Assembly: GCF_040939455.1 (NCBI RefSeq)
Contig: NC_134120.1
Location: 18,342,501-18,406,500, forward strand
From: Microcebus murinus
Lineage: Eukaryota > Chordata > Mammalia > Primates > Cheirogaleidae
DNA length: 64,000 bases
Direction: 5' to 3'
The first letter of the stretch is position 1. Each line of letters opens with the position of its first letter. The notes beneath the pieces were generated by a model. It saw nothing but the letters and a program-made list of their open reading frames with translations, was not told the origin of the DNA and did not search any database. Shown here in pieces: positions 12,640-23,673 of this stretch. Position numbers and translations under genes: made by a program.

Positions 12640-13260
12640 TGTTGTGACTCTTACTGCAGCGAGGAGTTTTTTTTGTAACGGAGCCAATACTTAATTAAAA
12701 CCGCTGACATCATGGTGTTATAATTAAGCGTGGCATTAATTAAGCTGGAATAACGATTTTTTTTTATTAAGAACTGCTTCTATTGTATAAGACCGTTATC
12801 AGCTAAAAACAAAATAATTTTAAAGCAAAAATAAATTCGCCTTAACCTAGCCCTTTTCAACTTCCCCAAAGTCCGGCCTCAGGACTGTCGTCATCAGGGC
12901 TCTGCGTGTGTGTGGGTGTGTGTCTGTGTGTATGTGTGTGTTTGGTGGTGTTGGGATGGGGGAGAGTGGAAGTGAAATTTGTTTTTTTTCACCCAAAAAT
13001 GCTGATCGGCTCCTGGCATTCTGATGGCTAATTATGCATCGGAGAGCTTCGACAGCTGCATTCATCATCATAAAATGTAATAATTAATGACATTCCAACA
13101 AAGAAAAATATGCAAATGAGGACTCATTAGCATTTTCATATTCAGCTTTGATAATGCTTTTGCTGACAAGGTTGTAATTAATGAAAATTCATGTCGCAGT
13201 CAGGAGATTGGATCGGTTTCATTCCGCTCACAATTCCCAAATGCTTGCATTATGGAAAAC
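12640..13260. promoter_or_regulatory. Candidate conserved enhancer: homeodomain/POU/SOX motif cluster
   Basis: Dense developmental factor motifs are packed here: TTAATTAA at 12691 and 12737, TAATTAA at 12721, TAATTATGCAT at 13029-13039, E-box CAGCTG at 13053-13058, TAATTAAT at 13081 and 13175, CATTCCA (TEAD) at 13091, AACAAAG (SOX) at 13097-13103, octamer ATGCAAAT at 13110-13117, CTTTGAT (TCF/LEF) at 13146-13152 and TGCTGAC (MAF half-site) at 13161. No interspersed repeat is present. The composition resembles known conserved non-coding enhancers of neurodevelopmental genes. Function is inferred from motif density only. Confidence 0.5.
12900..12945. repeat. GT-rich simple repeat
   Basis: Imperfect (GT)n: tgtgtgtgggtgtgtgtctgtgtgtatgtg, lying inside the motif cluster. 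A similar CG/GT mix (gcgcacgcgtgtgtgcgtgg) occurs at 12534-12553. Confidence 0.7.
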
Positions 13261-15611
13261 CGGCAGCTCTGCCAACTTTTCAGGGAAGAAAAAAACACAC
13301 ACACACACTAAAAGCACCAGATGCAAATTAATGGTAGGGAGTCTTTAACTCTTTAAACCACCCCCCTAAATTTCCATCATAGGAAACATGTGATGAGTGT
13401 TAGCCTAAGAACTAAATTTTCTCTCTCTCTCTCTCTCTTTTTTAAATAATGACAAGGAAAGTATTTTATTAGTGACCCAAGTATGAGAATTTCTGGCAAA
13501 CTTTTTTTTTAATATTAAAAAGAAAACAAAAACAAAAACCCTCCACCTTTTCCCTTCTTTCCTTTTCCCTTTCAAGACTATTTAAATTTACATAGTAAAA
13601 CATGTTAGGACAGCCAAGCCCCAGCGTGTTGTATTCTGTCCTCTGGCTGGCAAATTTACGCCACAACAGTTTACTCATCCACATGCTTTTTGGCGACTCT
13701 TCATCACGTATTTGGGCTTAGATCTTCTGGTACCTCCCTCCGTGTGCTACCCATAAGGTCCCAAGAAAAGCAAGTATTTGATTTCTCTATTCAGGGTGGG
13801 TTTTTTTTTTTCTATGAGAGTTGTTTTTTAGTGCTTTTTCTTTTTAATGTATTCCCTTTGTGGTTTAGTATAAGAATTGAAGAATGTGCCCATAATTCTC
13901 TCACTCAACACTTCTGGTTTGGTGTCGTTCTTCAAATGTAATTTTAGGAGACACTATACAATCAAAATGGGTACCCAGAAACCCCAGGACAGAGATATCG
14001 ACAAACATTTGGTACAGAGAGCTATTAATTTATAAAAACCCTCTGTGTGTTGCTTTCAAAATGTGAACTTTATATTGACAAATGACCATTGCGTGTGAAC
14101 CTGGTAACCTGTTTGTCCTATAAGCCTCAAGTTAAACTGAAAGTTCTATCCGACCCTCAAGGTTAGAAAGAAAACCAGAGTTCTGACCTGATTTCATATT
14201 TGATCTTTGGGTAAAAAGAAAGGATTATTACTAAAGCAGATCTTTTTGCTGAGGCAGTTGTTTAAAAAAAGCTAGTACAATGATTAAGAAGGGAGACCAA
14301 AGGCATATTTTCTTATAAATTGTTACATTTATAAATATTTTTACTCTCAAATGAGTAAAACAACTTCTGGGAGTTCCTAAGATGCAGTTTCCTGTTTATT
14401 TAAAGTTAAATTGTAATTCCCAAAGTTGCTAGCCCAGCATAAGTAAAGATTATAAATATGCCTTGTTAAGGGAGGAGAGAAACTTTGATATGCTGGGTCT
14501 TATTTTACTTATCTCAGTAAAATAGAAAGTATCATCAGTCATTTAATGAGGTTTTCTAAGGTAAATATTTTTTCTCTGCTATGTGATTAAGAATGACTAG
14601 GTTTTTATTCCTTATTAAACTCTCAGAGTTCCAAAAAAACAGAATTTTGTTTCAGTCGCTTGCTTTTTCCAACTTTTCTTTTGTCACAGTCTGTACACGA
14701 ACATGTTTGTGTGCACATGCATGTGTGTAATGTGTGTGTATCCCATGTCTGGAGCTTATGGTGGCTCTATCCTCTTTCCTTTAAAATCTATTGTGTTAAA
14801 ATAGCAGGCAGAAGAAGGTTGTACTCCCCCCCCCTTTTCGGTTTATTTCTTTTTTGTGCGGGCAAACTGCCCATCCAGATGGCAGAATTTCACCTGTAAG
14901 CAATCTGAAACGATAGGTTAATTCTGACATTTTATAGAGCTTTTTTTTTTTATTTTCTTTTCATACAGTACAACTAAGTGCAGGCTTAACCGCTCAAGAT
15001 AATGTTCCCTTTTTTTTCCCTTTAAAGCGCTTCCTGCTGTGATTGGTTCTTTTTTCCCCCAAATCTGTATTTGGGGTTCAATTAAAATCTGTGGCTTGAG
15101 GCACTTTGCTGTTATTGTCAAAACCACATCTGATGAAATCTTTGACCACTTCTAATGTGTGTAAGTGAGGAAGTGATGGCAGAAGTGAAAGAGCAAGTGT
15201 GGATCAGCAGGTTAGTCGCTGAGAAGCAAATCCTTTCAATTTTATAAGCGGAACGTTCCACTGGCTTTGATAAATTCACTGTTAGTTTTCTCCTCCCACC
15301 AAATTCACCAATGTATACCAACTCGTACCTTCCTAAGTAATGCCTAGCAAGGTACTGGCTTCCCGAATCCTGAGATCTGCTTTTGTTTGCAGTGTGGCTA
15401 GCCTCTTGGTGCCTTATGTGCCTGAATAAACTGCAGAAATACTTCCAAAATGATTCGTTGACCTGTTATCAAGGAATCTCATTATTTCCAAAAGCAGGAT
15501 TTGAGGGTGTTTTTGGAGTAGAGCGTGGAAGGGAAAGTGAGAATTGGAGATTGTTTTTATGCATCATAAGTGTAATCATGCTGTATTTACAAGTGAGTTT
15601 TGAATGCGCCA

Positions 15612-15638
15612 CCTTCCTGTTTTTATTTCTAGGTAACC
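15612..15638 (+). other. Possible recursive splice site (weak)
   Basis: The pyrimidine tract ccttcctgtttttatttc leads to TAG|GTAACC with AG ending at 15632. The acceptor half is strong, the donor half (GTAACC) only moderate. No evidence of use. Confidence 0.25.
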
Positions 15639-17114
15639 TTCATTCTCATGAATTATTTCTTGAGTTGCTGATAGAGTAAAGAGGACTTTAGAAGCATCTT
15701 CTCTCCCCTGGTGTGTACCTTTGGCAGGACATATTTGAAAGTGCTTTTCCTCATGTTATACCTGTTAAGACTTGGGACCAAGGCATGGCATTATTTGCTG
15801 CTTTTTCTGTTTTCTGGTTTGCACGTGTTAATTCCTGTGGGCATTTTCTAATAAAAGTGATGAGATTTTCACTGTCCAGCAACAAACTACATTTACTGGA
15901 GTTATTGAACTCTGAAATAGGAAACCTGTGGGTGATCAGTTTAACCCTCACTGAAGCTGTTGCTTCAGTCAATGAGAATTACAGACCATGACTGAGAATT
16001 TTAAAGTGGTTGTTTCACTGAGACATCCCCCAAAGTTTTGTTTCAGGTGTTGGGACAAAATAAACATTTGTTTGTGGGCAGTGAAGCCAGTGTTCCTGCC
16101 CGTCTTCCTATTGAGTTGCTTCTCATATTTCCCTTGCAAACTTTCCCATTGGTTGGGGTCTGTGGAGAGATCTCAGTGGCTGGCTGGGTGGGAATGTTCG
16201 GGAGAACATTTGCGTATCAAAGCAGCCTAAATATTTGCAAAAATGTTTGCTTGAGAAAAAAGGAATCCACTTAGGATTAGGAAGTAACTGCTTAAACATT
16301 TTAAAAGCATTTGTGATTTCCCTGAAGTATATTCTCCATGAGCCACTGCCTATCCTGAACTTCAGGAGTCTTGCTGGAATTCATATTTTTTAACAGCTTC
16401 TGAGATAATGAAGGTTTTGTTTTATGATTAATATCTGTACCTATAGATGGTATAAAGTTAAAAAAAAACTCAAAAAGCCAAATTATATTTAAAAAAATTA
16501 ATTGGTTTTCATTTAGTGAACCTATAAAAAAAAGGTGTAGAGAAAGGCCCTCATGAAATGATGGGATGTTGAATTATCCCTAACCTCATTCTTCCTGTCT
16601 GTTATGGATTTTTTTCCCCTTGGTAAAACACAATTGTATTGCTGTGATACAACACTTCTTCTGTTGGAGTCCATAGCTTGCTTTCAGTGGTAATGATTTG
16701 AATGTCAGATCTTTATCCTTTTTCTTTGTAAAGAATTTAATGTGGGCATTTTTGTGTTGAAATATTAAAGTTTTAAATGCATTTCCTTGATGGTTTGAAG
16801 ACAGTATGTATGAAACTCAGTGTAGGCCAGTTTTTCCAGTATGTCAACAATGTAGGAGTTGAGCATTCACAATTACTGTACTTAAAAGCCCTTTGGATCA
16901 GGTGTTATTTTACCATCTGGACATTTTAATTAGTAATAAAAATGTGGATCTGGATACACAGAAATAGGATCTATGGTACACAATGGCCCACTGCTGTCTA
17001 TTGATGCTGAGATTTGCATGGCTACATTTTATAAATGTGTATGTGTGCATAAGTGGACTTGTGTGCCCCAGCAAAGGATTTTTGGCTCCTTTTTCAAACT
17101 GGGCACAAACACAA

Positions 17115-17149
17115 TACTAACAAATTTTGACTACTTTTCTTAGGTAAGA
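17115..17149 (+). other. Candidate recursive splice site (ratchet point)
   Basis: A perfect TACTAAC branch-point consensus sits at 17115-17121 (branch A at 17120). It is followed by ctacttttcttag and then GTAAGA, so a 3' splice site (AG ending 17143) is directly fused to a 5' splice site (GT at 17144). The branch-to-AG spacing is about 23 nt. This layout is the definition of a recursive splice site used in very long vertebrate introns. A following AAG|GTAATG donor at 17252|17253 could define a 109-nt recursive-splice exon. It lies 15.8 kb before exon 7, inside a long intron. Prediction only. Confidence 0.45.
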
Positions 17150-17284
17150 AGTCAAAATGTATACTCTATATACATGCATTTTTAAGTAATGCTTACCTAT
17201 GTCTTTTGGATGGTCATACTTCTTCAAGTAATATGATATGGCATAACAAAAGGTAATGCTGACATTAGAGGTAGGCTTAGGTAA

Positions 17285-17485
17285 AAGTTGTGGCTCCTCT
17301 ATTTCATAGCTGTGTGCTCTAAGGCAAATAAATTAACCACTCTGAGTCCTTTTTTCTTCATACATAGAATGAAAGTATAAATGATAATAGTTATGATACC
17401 TACCTAACAGGACCATGGTGAAGCTCATATGAGTATGTATGTGAAAGTACTTAATACAATATAAGGAGTTGTAACAATTAATTAT
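17285..17485 (+). repeat. MIR SINE
   Basis: Sense MIR with 'gctcctctatttcatagctgtgtgctctaaggc', 'aaccactctgagtcctttt', 'gatacctacctaac' and 'gtacttaatacaat' in consensus order. Confidence 0.75.
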
Positions 17486-17933
17486 TGATTCTTAATACAA
17501 AATACAGATTACCAATTCATAATGCACACACTGTTTTTCATAATTCAATGAGTTATCTCATCTTCAAAAATAAGGGAAATGCAAATATAAGATTACATGA
17601 GAGTATTAATAAATTAACTTAGAGACCATCAGAAAAATGTATTCCTAATTTCCAACACGAAGCAAAATGACCTATTTTTATAAAGTGTATATGTGCTTTG
17701 AAAGAATGTTATTCTTAATTAAGGCAGAAGCGGGTACATTTGAGGGAAATAGTGACCCTCTGGAGAAATGGAGAGTGAAAATAGTTTAGGGAATTGAGTC
17801 TTAGTGTCTTCTCTTTTGGAAAAATGCATGCATGTTTCTCTTAATCATTGTGAGTTTCATGTTTGCAAACTAGTGCGAATACTTAAGCGATAATCATTAC
17901 TGCTTAGAACCTACCTATTACTATATGTACATA

Positions 17934-17936
<3 letters not shown>

Positions 17937-17966
<30 letters not shown>
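17937..17966. repeat. (TA)n simple repeat
   Basis: A nearly pure TA dinucleotide run of about 28 bp (catatatata...tataaa). Confidence 0.9.
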
Positions 17967-17970
<4 letters not shown>

Positions 17971-18545
17971 TGCTCAAGAATGTATCATCCCCAGGAAGTG
18001 AGGGAGTTGATAAAATTACCATTGGACCAGATGAGTTTGTACACTTCTATAGAAAATTGCGTCAGCTTTTATCGCAGGTTCAGTTCCGTGAGAATTCTTT
18101 GAGAGAATTAAAAATATTTGTTTTCTTTATTTAAAAGAATGGTTAAGTGGTGTACCATGCTATAATAACTATTTTGGTCATCTTATTAATTGCATTTTCC
18201 TCTGCTTTAATGTAATAAATGCATACCTTGATCAAGTACAAATATTCACATTGTCCCTAATAACAAATATTATTATTATCAGCAACTCAGTTTCAGTAAT
18301 GAGAGTGTCATGGAGAGCTTATAAGACTTGTCTCTGAGACATAATATTAGCAAGAATGTGCAAAGTTCCTTTTGGGGGGCATGCTAGGGGGAGATAAAGT
18401 CAACTGAGGCATTCTAGTTCATTCATTTGTTTGATAGATAGTAAGTAAACCGCAGAAGCAGCAGGAATATGTCAGCTATGACTGTACAGCTTTTAAGATT
18501 TTTTAGACTTAAGAATGAAAACTGGTTTCATTTAATGTTCTGTCT

Positions 18546-18607
18546 GTTTCACTTAAATGTTCCAATCTAATGACCAGCTTCATTTAAATATTCTAATCTA
18601 GTAGTGA
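18546..18607. repeat. Degenerate 31-bp tandem duplication
   Basis: Two units start at 18546 and 18577 (gtttcacttaaatgttccaa versus gcttcatttaaatattctaa) with about 22 of 31 positions matching. A weaker third partial copy (ggtttcatttaatgttctgt) precedes them at 18524. Confidence 0.55.
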
Positions 18608-19554
18608 ACAAATAAGACCTGTATCTTATCTGTCTTGAAATTTCAAAAATGAGGCTACAGGTCTTCGTCTTTGAAACTCCCTTTGATAAAAATACCCAGA
18701 TTTACCTTCACCTATAGATTTCAGTACCCTCCATCAAGAGATAAGGAAAGAAATTGTGGGACTTCTTGGAAAATGGTATCATCAAAATGATTCAGTTGAA
18801 AATTTGGGGGACAGCATTTAAACTTTGCTAAAAAAAAAATAAAGTAATCCAAAGTAAAGTCTGTAGCCAAACCCCTTAATTGTGATGCATTTGCTGAGTT
18901 CCCCTCTTCCATCGTCGGGCCTGCTCTGATGCCATATGGCCTACCATGGAACATTTAACTTGTCAGATATAATGGATTGTCCTGGAAGCAGATTTTTGCT
19001 TTGAGCACTCGGCTCCTTTCTTGCATTTCACTCTCAGCTCCAGGCTGCAGGATGAAGGATTGTGGTGGAAATGCAAAGAAGAGACACACAGTTGATTCCC
19101 CTTAAGAGGGTGACCTATATGCCACATAATTTTACCCACGTAAAGAGGCATTATCCCCATCACTGGCCTTAGCAGGCTGCATGTCAGAATCATTTAAATT
19201 TGCCTGGACTTAACAGATTGTGCAAACATTTCAGAATTGAGTGCTTAGGAATAATAAAACATCCTCATTTTAACTTATGCAGAAATGGAGTAGCCACGTC
19301 GGCCAAAGGATGCATATTATTTATTGTGACCTACATGTAACCTAAACCACCTGGTTTTGTAGAGCCTGTAAATTAAGTTCATCTCTCAAGTCTACGGAGG
19401 ATGCTTAAAAAAAAAAAGTCACCTGATGGAGATGTTACATGGCTTCATTGTTTTTGTTTGGTGAGTAGTGATAAGGTTGAAATGATCATTTAGGTGCATG
19501 GACAAGTAGCAGTTGATTATCCTACCGTGCATTTCAGCCTGAAACTTAAGCGCA

Positions 19555-19672
19555 GACCTTCCATTTATTCAAAACTTATTTGAAATTTGAGATTGAACAT
19601 CCTGTGGATTATTTAATTAGACCTTCCATTTATTCTAACCTATTTGAATTTAGAGGTCGAACATCACGTGTA
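19555..19672. repeat. 65-bp period tandem duplication
   Basis: The string gaccttccatttattc recurs at 19555 and 19620. Both copies continue with related sequence (cttatttgaaatttgag / cctatttgaatttagag, then gaacatcctgtg / gaacatcacgtg). The second copy carries small deletions and ends in a CACGTG E-box. Confidence 0.7.
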
Positions 19673-20510
19673 AAAGCAAATCATAGAGTCTTTGTTGTTG
19701 GTTCTAATTTGATGCTTTTATGAGATTTTTTTTTTTCTTTTCGATTTGGGCTATTGTTTCTGAAATCACAAGTTTGGAAAGCACTCGGAGGAATTTGTGA
19801 CTTTGGCATTTATAGGAAAACTTCCTGAAAAGAAGAAATTGTGCCCTGTCTACATGTACATGCCCATACAAGTTGTGAAGTACTCTTCTGGTATAACCTG
19901 TAATCCCAAGCAAATATAGAGACCCAGAATAGACAATTTAAAAATAATCAAGCACAAACCAGTGGAAAAATAAGTAACATATGTATCTCAACTTTACCAT
20001 AAATGGTACATATTTGATTGCTGTAAGGCTGCAAAAATTAATTAATATAGATTTGTATATATGACACATGGAGAGATACACACACTACAAGAAACTATTT
20101 GCAAAGGGTAATTTAATATACTCACCAAAATGTCTTATGTTAGAAATTTAATATTTAATTTATTTCTACAAATTCATGTATTATATAGGTAACTCCTAAT
20201 ACAGGTTATATAGGTCTATAAAAATAACTTGCCTTGAAAACTGACATAAGCTCACTTCTATGCAAAGAATTACTTCTTTTTAATGAACAACTTTCTATTA
20301 AGCAGCTAAGAAATATCTGCTAAAGTTGGTATTTAATGATAAATTATATTTGTGTATATTTCTTACTAATCCTGAATCAAGCACATTAGTCTTACTAATG
20401 CCATTGATAGGCCGCCTCCGCACCCCCCACCCCCTCTCAGATTTGGTCAGGCTTAGTAATAAATGAGTTTGGGAAGTGCCTAGCCATAGTCAGTTCTTGT
20501 TGGGGCATGT

Positions 20511-20524
20511 GCGCCCTCTGCTGG
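20511..20524 (-). promoter_or_regulatory. CTCF core motif (14/14)
   Basis: On the minus strand this reads CCAGCAGAGGGCGC, which satisfies every position of the CTCF core CCASYAGRKGGCRS. The surrounding 2 kb has no other CpG-rich sequence. Orientation is opposite to TCF4 transcription. Occupancy cannot be judged from sequence. Confidence 0.6.
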
Positions 20525-21074
20525 CTGCTCAGATTGGAACTTTCTGGTATGTGAGGTTCTTAATTTTCCTTTACTTTTCAAGGTTGGTTTTTTTTTGTTT
20601 TTTGTTTTGTTTTGTTTTTTTCATTTTTATACAACTAATCAGAAAAATTTGCAGTGATTATAAAGTTGGATTTTAATATGGCAGTTCCTTTTTTTTATTA
20701 GGAAATAAAGATGGGGTTTTGTTTTGGATGTGTTAATGCTAAAAGAAGGTCCTGATAGTTCAAATAACATGTAAAGTATATGCCACTCTTGAGTTTTTAA
20801 GTGGTTGATTTTCATATTTTTCTTGTTTTCATATTCCTCTTAGTCTGATTATGAAGACTTAATGTTTGACTAAGTTGGGAAAGGAATTTAAAAGGGGATA
20901 ATCTATTGAAATTTTGAAATGAGACTATTTGTCTATAATGTATATGGTAGGTAATACCTAGTAGGAAACTCCCTTTTAGAATTAATATTATAATTTTTAC
21001 TTGCTTTGCCAATGAAAATGAGTGTGTATTTACATTCTAATGCTTTTATAAAGGCATTTTTGGTTTCTTTGCAG

Positions 21075-21080
21075 ACCATG
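21075..21080 (+). other. Possible 6-nt microexon
   Basis: Pyrimidine-rich ggcatttttggtttctttg then CAG is followed by ACCATG and then GTAAGC. Both splice sites are reasonable and only 6 nt apart, with a TGC just before the AG as seen at neuronal SRRM4-dependent microexons. Six nt would keep the TCF4 frame. I know of no such TCF4 microexon; chance occurrence is quite possible. Confidence 0.2.
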
Positions 21081-21739
21081 GTAAGCTGTGCTTATTGGCA
21101 GACATTGAGAATGGTAGTTTGAGTGGAACCTTTTTTTGTTTTGTTTTGCTTTTGCAGTTGTTTATAGAGTGTGAGATGTTAAAGGAACAAATCACTGACA
21201 GTCCAGGACACAGGACTAAACCTTACAAGGATAGTTACAGAGGGAGAGGTCAGACCCCTCTGCCATTGCTTGGGTGGAGAGTATCCTTGGGTCCTGGTAG
21301 TGAAGACGAGGGCTCTTGATTAATGAATATGTCTTAAAAATAGCAATAATCTTTGTTAAGAAGATTCCATCAAATTTTTATAATAAATAAGTTTGTATAA
21401 GTGATTTCTGTATGTCTCTGAAATGAAATGTCTTCATTGAATCAATTTAGTATTATACAGAAAGGACAATTTAGATCTTTATAGTTCTTTTGTCTTACAT
21501 TGCAGATCTCTCTAATTTGTAAGCAAAAGCCATCAAAACTTCCAAACCAACTACTCAAGACATTGAATGATCAAAGAACTTGGAGCTGGGGAAGGAGAAA
21601 AATGTCATCTAAGTTTTTTTTTTTTCAGTTTTTCCTCTTTCAATTTAAGTTAACATATACCTTAAAATTTGTTTCGGATAAATCCTATAAGTTTTTACTT
21701 ACTTTTGGTTTATTTAACATATTCAAATAAGGAATACAT

Positions 21740-22038
21740 TCTTCTTCTTCTTCTTTTTTTTTTTTTTTCTGTTAGAGACAGAGTCTTACTCTGTTGCCCA
21801 GGCTGGAGTGCAGTGGTATGATTATAGCTCACTGTTACCTGGAACTCCTAGGCTCAAGTGATTCTCCCACCTCAGTCTTCTGAGTAGCTGGGACCATAGG
21901 CTATTTTTTTAAAAAAATTATTTTAGAGATGGAATCTCACTATGTTGCCCAGGCTGGTTTCAAACTCCTGGCAAGTGATCCTCCCACCTCAGCCTCCTAA
22001 AGTGATGAAATTACATGGATGAGCCACCACGCCTGGCC
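21740..22038 (-). repeat. Dimeric Alu, old (AluJ-like, antisense)
   Basis: Full-length antisense Alu. It has a TTC/T tail, the right arm (tctgttgcccaggctggagt ... tgagtagctgggaccatagg), the A-rich mid-linker (ttttttaaaaaaatt), and the left arm ending gagccaccacgcctggcc. Many CpG sites have decayed, so the insertion is old. Confidence 0.93.
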
Positions 22039-22194
22039 AAGAATTATGTTCCAACAAATATGAAGTGTCCCCATTACATCTGTCATAATGTTATCTTGCA
22101 TGGAAGGCCAAGTACACGTCTCTCCTGTCACCACCTTATTATCTTCAGTGAGGCTGTCTTTGGTGCTCTTTCTCTGTGCTTCTGCTCATTCCCA

Positions 22195-22335
22195 TTCCAC
22201 CCCTCACTCATGCATAGCATCGTGTTTACTCCTTAACCTTCTAAACCATTACGTCCTCGAGAATAATGTCCACTGTGAGCTCTAGCACCCAGCACGGAGT
22301 ACACAGAAGGCACCCCACAAACATTTATTTCCTTG
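22195..22335 (+). repeat. L2 LINE 3' end
   Basis: Sense L2 terminus: 'ctcgagaataatgtccactgtgagctc', 'agcacccagcacggagtacacagaaggc' and 'ccacaaacatttatt' follow the classic L2 3' order. Confidence 0.75.
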
Positions 22336-23386
22336 GGCCATGTGTTTTAGACTTCTCTCACCACTGTTCAGTTGATAATTCTCTCAAGTCTCAGAATCAA
22401 AGATTTCTGTCCGTAAGCATACGTGACATGTAATGCATTTATTTTCTTGCATACTTTAGATAGGATGAGGTCATCCTTCTGGCTACTTTGCTACTCCTTT
22501 ATGCTTTCTCTTTCTTCTCTCTGGTCACCCCTTCCTCTGCCTCTCCTCTTCCTTCCTGTGCTCCCCGCCTTCCTCCCTTGGTTGAGTCATGCTCGCAGAT
22601 TCAGTCATCGGGAGGCTGCTATTAAGCCTCGCACTGTGGGGCTGTTCATCTCTGACCCCTCACCTTCCTACAGTAATATCTAGTGCCACAGGCCGGTTGG
22701 ATTCTGTGGTTTTGGCCCTGTTTACCTCACAGTTTGGTTATTGTGAGTCCATTCTCTTGAAGTCGGTCTTGATGAGCAGGCTTGGCTCAAAATTATCACT
22801 CTTCTATAAATCTAATGGTTAGAAGTCTTCCTACTGTTTGTCAGCTCTGGAATGTATTTTGAATTCTGGGCATTTTTTTCCCCAACTTCTGAATCGTGTA
22901 TGTTAAGGGAATATAGGCCAATTGTATTCAGTGCTAAGGCTACAGAAATGATCGTTGAATATGTTACAGATGCGTACATAGTGATGCTTGGGCTATCTTC
23001 TGTCTGGGGTTAAATGTGTTACTTATACACATGTATGTATATATATGTGTGTAATACTTGTATATATTATACATGTCTATATACTATATATAACATTTTC
23101 ATGATCCCCCATTCTTTTTATTTTTGTACAGTCTTGAGTATCATATCAAATCTGTGTGGTTTCTTTACAAGATGAAAATTGTTAGATTTTTGTTAATTAT
23201 AAACTTAGCTTGAAAGTGGAGACCATCACCTCTGTACCATAGTGCTAAAATACATAATTTTCCTATATGGACAGCTAAATGCCTATACAGCCAACCTATA
23301 ACAAACATAATATTAAGTCTTTTCCTCTGTTTTCTATTCCACTGTGGCTTAGTCAGTTTTATCAATTTTATTTCCTTATTTTTTGA
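22336..23386. other. Intronic sequence with AT-rich tract
   Basis: A TATA/TGTA-rich low-complexity stretch runs from about 23020 to 23098. The rest is unremarkable, with no exon supported. Confidence 0.4.
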
Positions 23387-23673
23387 AATTTATTTCTTTT
23401 TGAGATAAGGTCCCACTCTGTTACCCGCCTAGAGTACAGTGGTAGCTCATTGCAACCTTGAACTCCTTGGGTTCAAGTGGTTCTCCTGCCTCAGCCTCCC
23501 AAGTAGCTGGGAGGCACCTTCCACCACACCTGGCTAATATTTGAAGATTTTTTGTAGAGATGTCGTCTCACTAGGTTGCCCAGGCTGGTCTCAAACTTAC
23601 GGCCTCAAGTGATCCCCCTGCCTTGGCCTCTCAAAGTGTTGGGATTATAGGTGTGAGCCACTGTGCCTGGCCC
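23387..23673 (-). repeat. Dimeric Alu, antisense
   Basis: Full-length antisense Alu. The right arm (tctgttacccgcctagagta ... cccaagtagctgggagg) and left arm (aggttgcccaggctggtctc ... gtgagccactgtgcctggcc) are separated by a 'ggctaatatttgaagatttt' linker. It forms an inverted pair with the Alu at 24014. Confidence 0.93.

Larger units (their letters stand above)
13261..17284. other. Repeat-poor intronic block
   Basis: Four kilobases with no recognised interspersed repeat; only short CT (13420-13438), GT (14715-14740) and poly-C/T runs (14826-14836, 14941-14950). Contains one weak recursive-splice candidate at 15632 and the strong one at 17143 listed separately. Confidence 0.45.
17486..21739. 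other. Intronic sequence with local duplications
   Basis: No interspersed repeat recognised apart from the TA run. Two local tandem duplications (18546-18607 and 19555-19672), a microexon candidate and a CTCF-like core are listed separately. A TTTTG-rich T tract lies at 20585-20622. Confidence 0.4.

Noticed and set aside
14660..14899. Pseudoexon after a strong acceptor (ttttcttttgtcacag, AG at about 14690)
   Set aside because: The acceptor is good but only a poor donor (CCT|GTAAGC near 14895) follows and the interior is GT-rich simple sequence; no TCF4 peptide.
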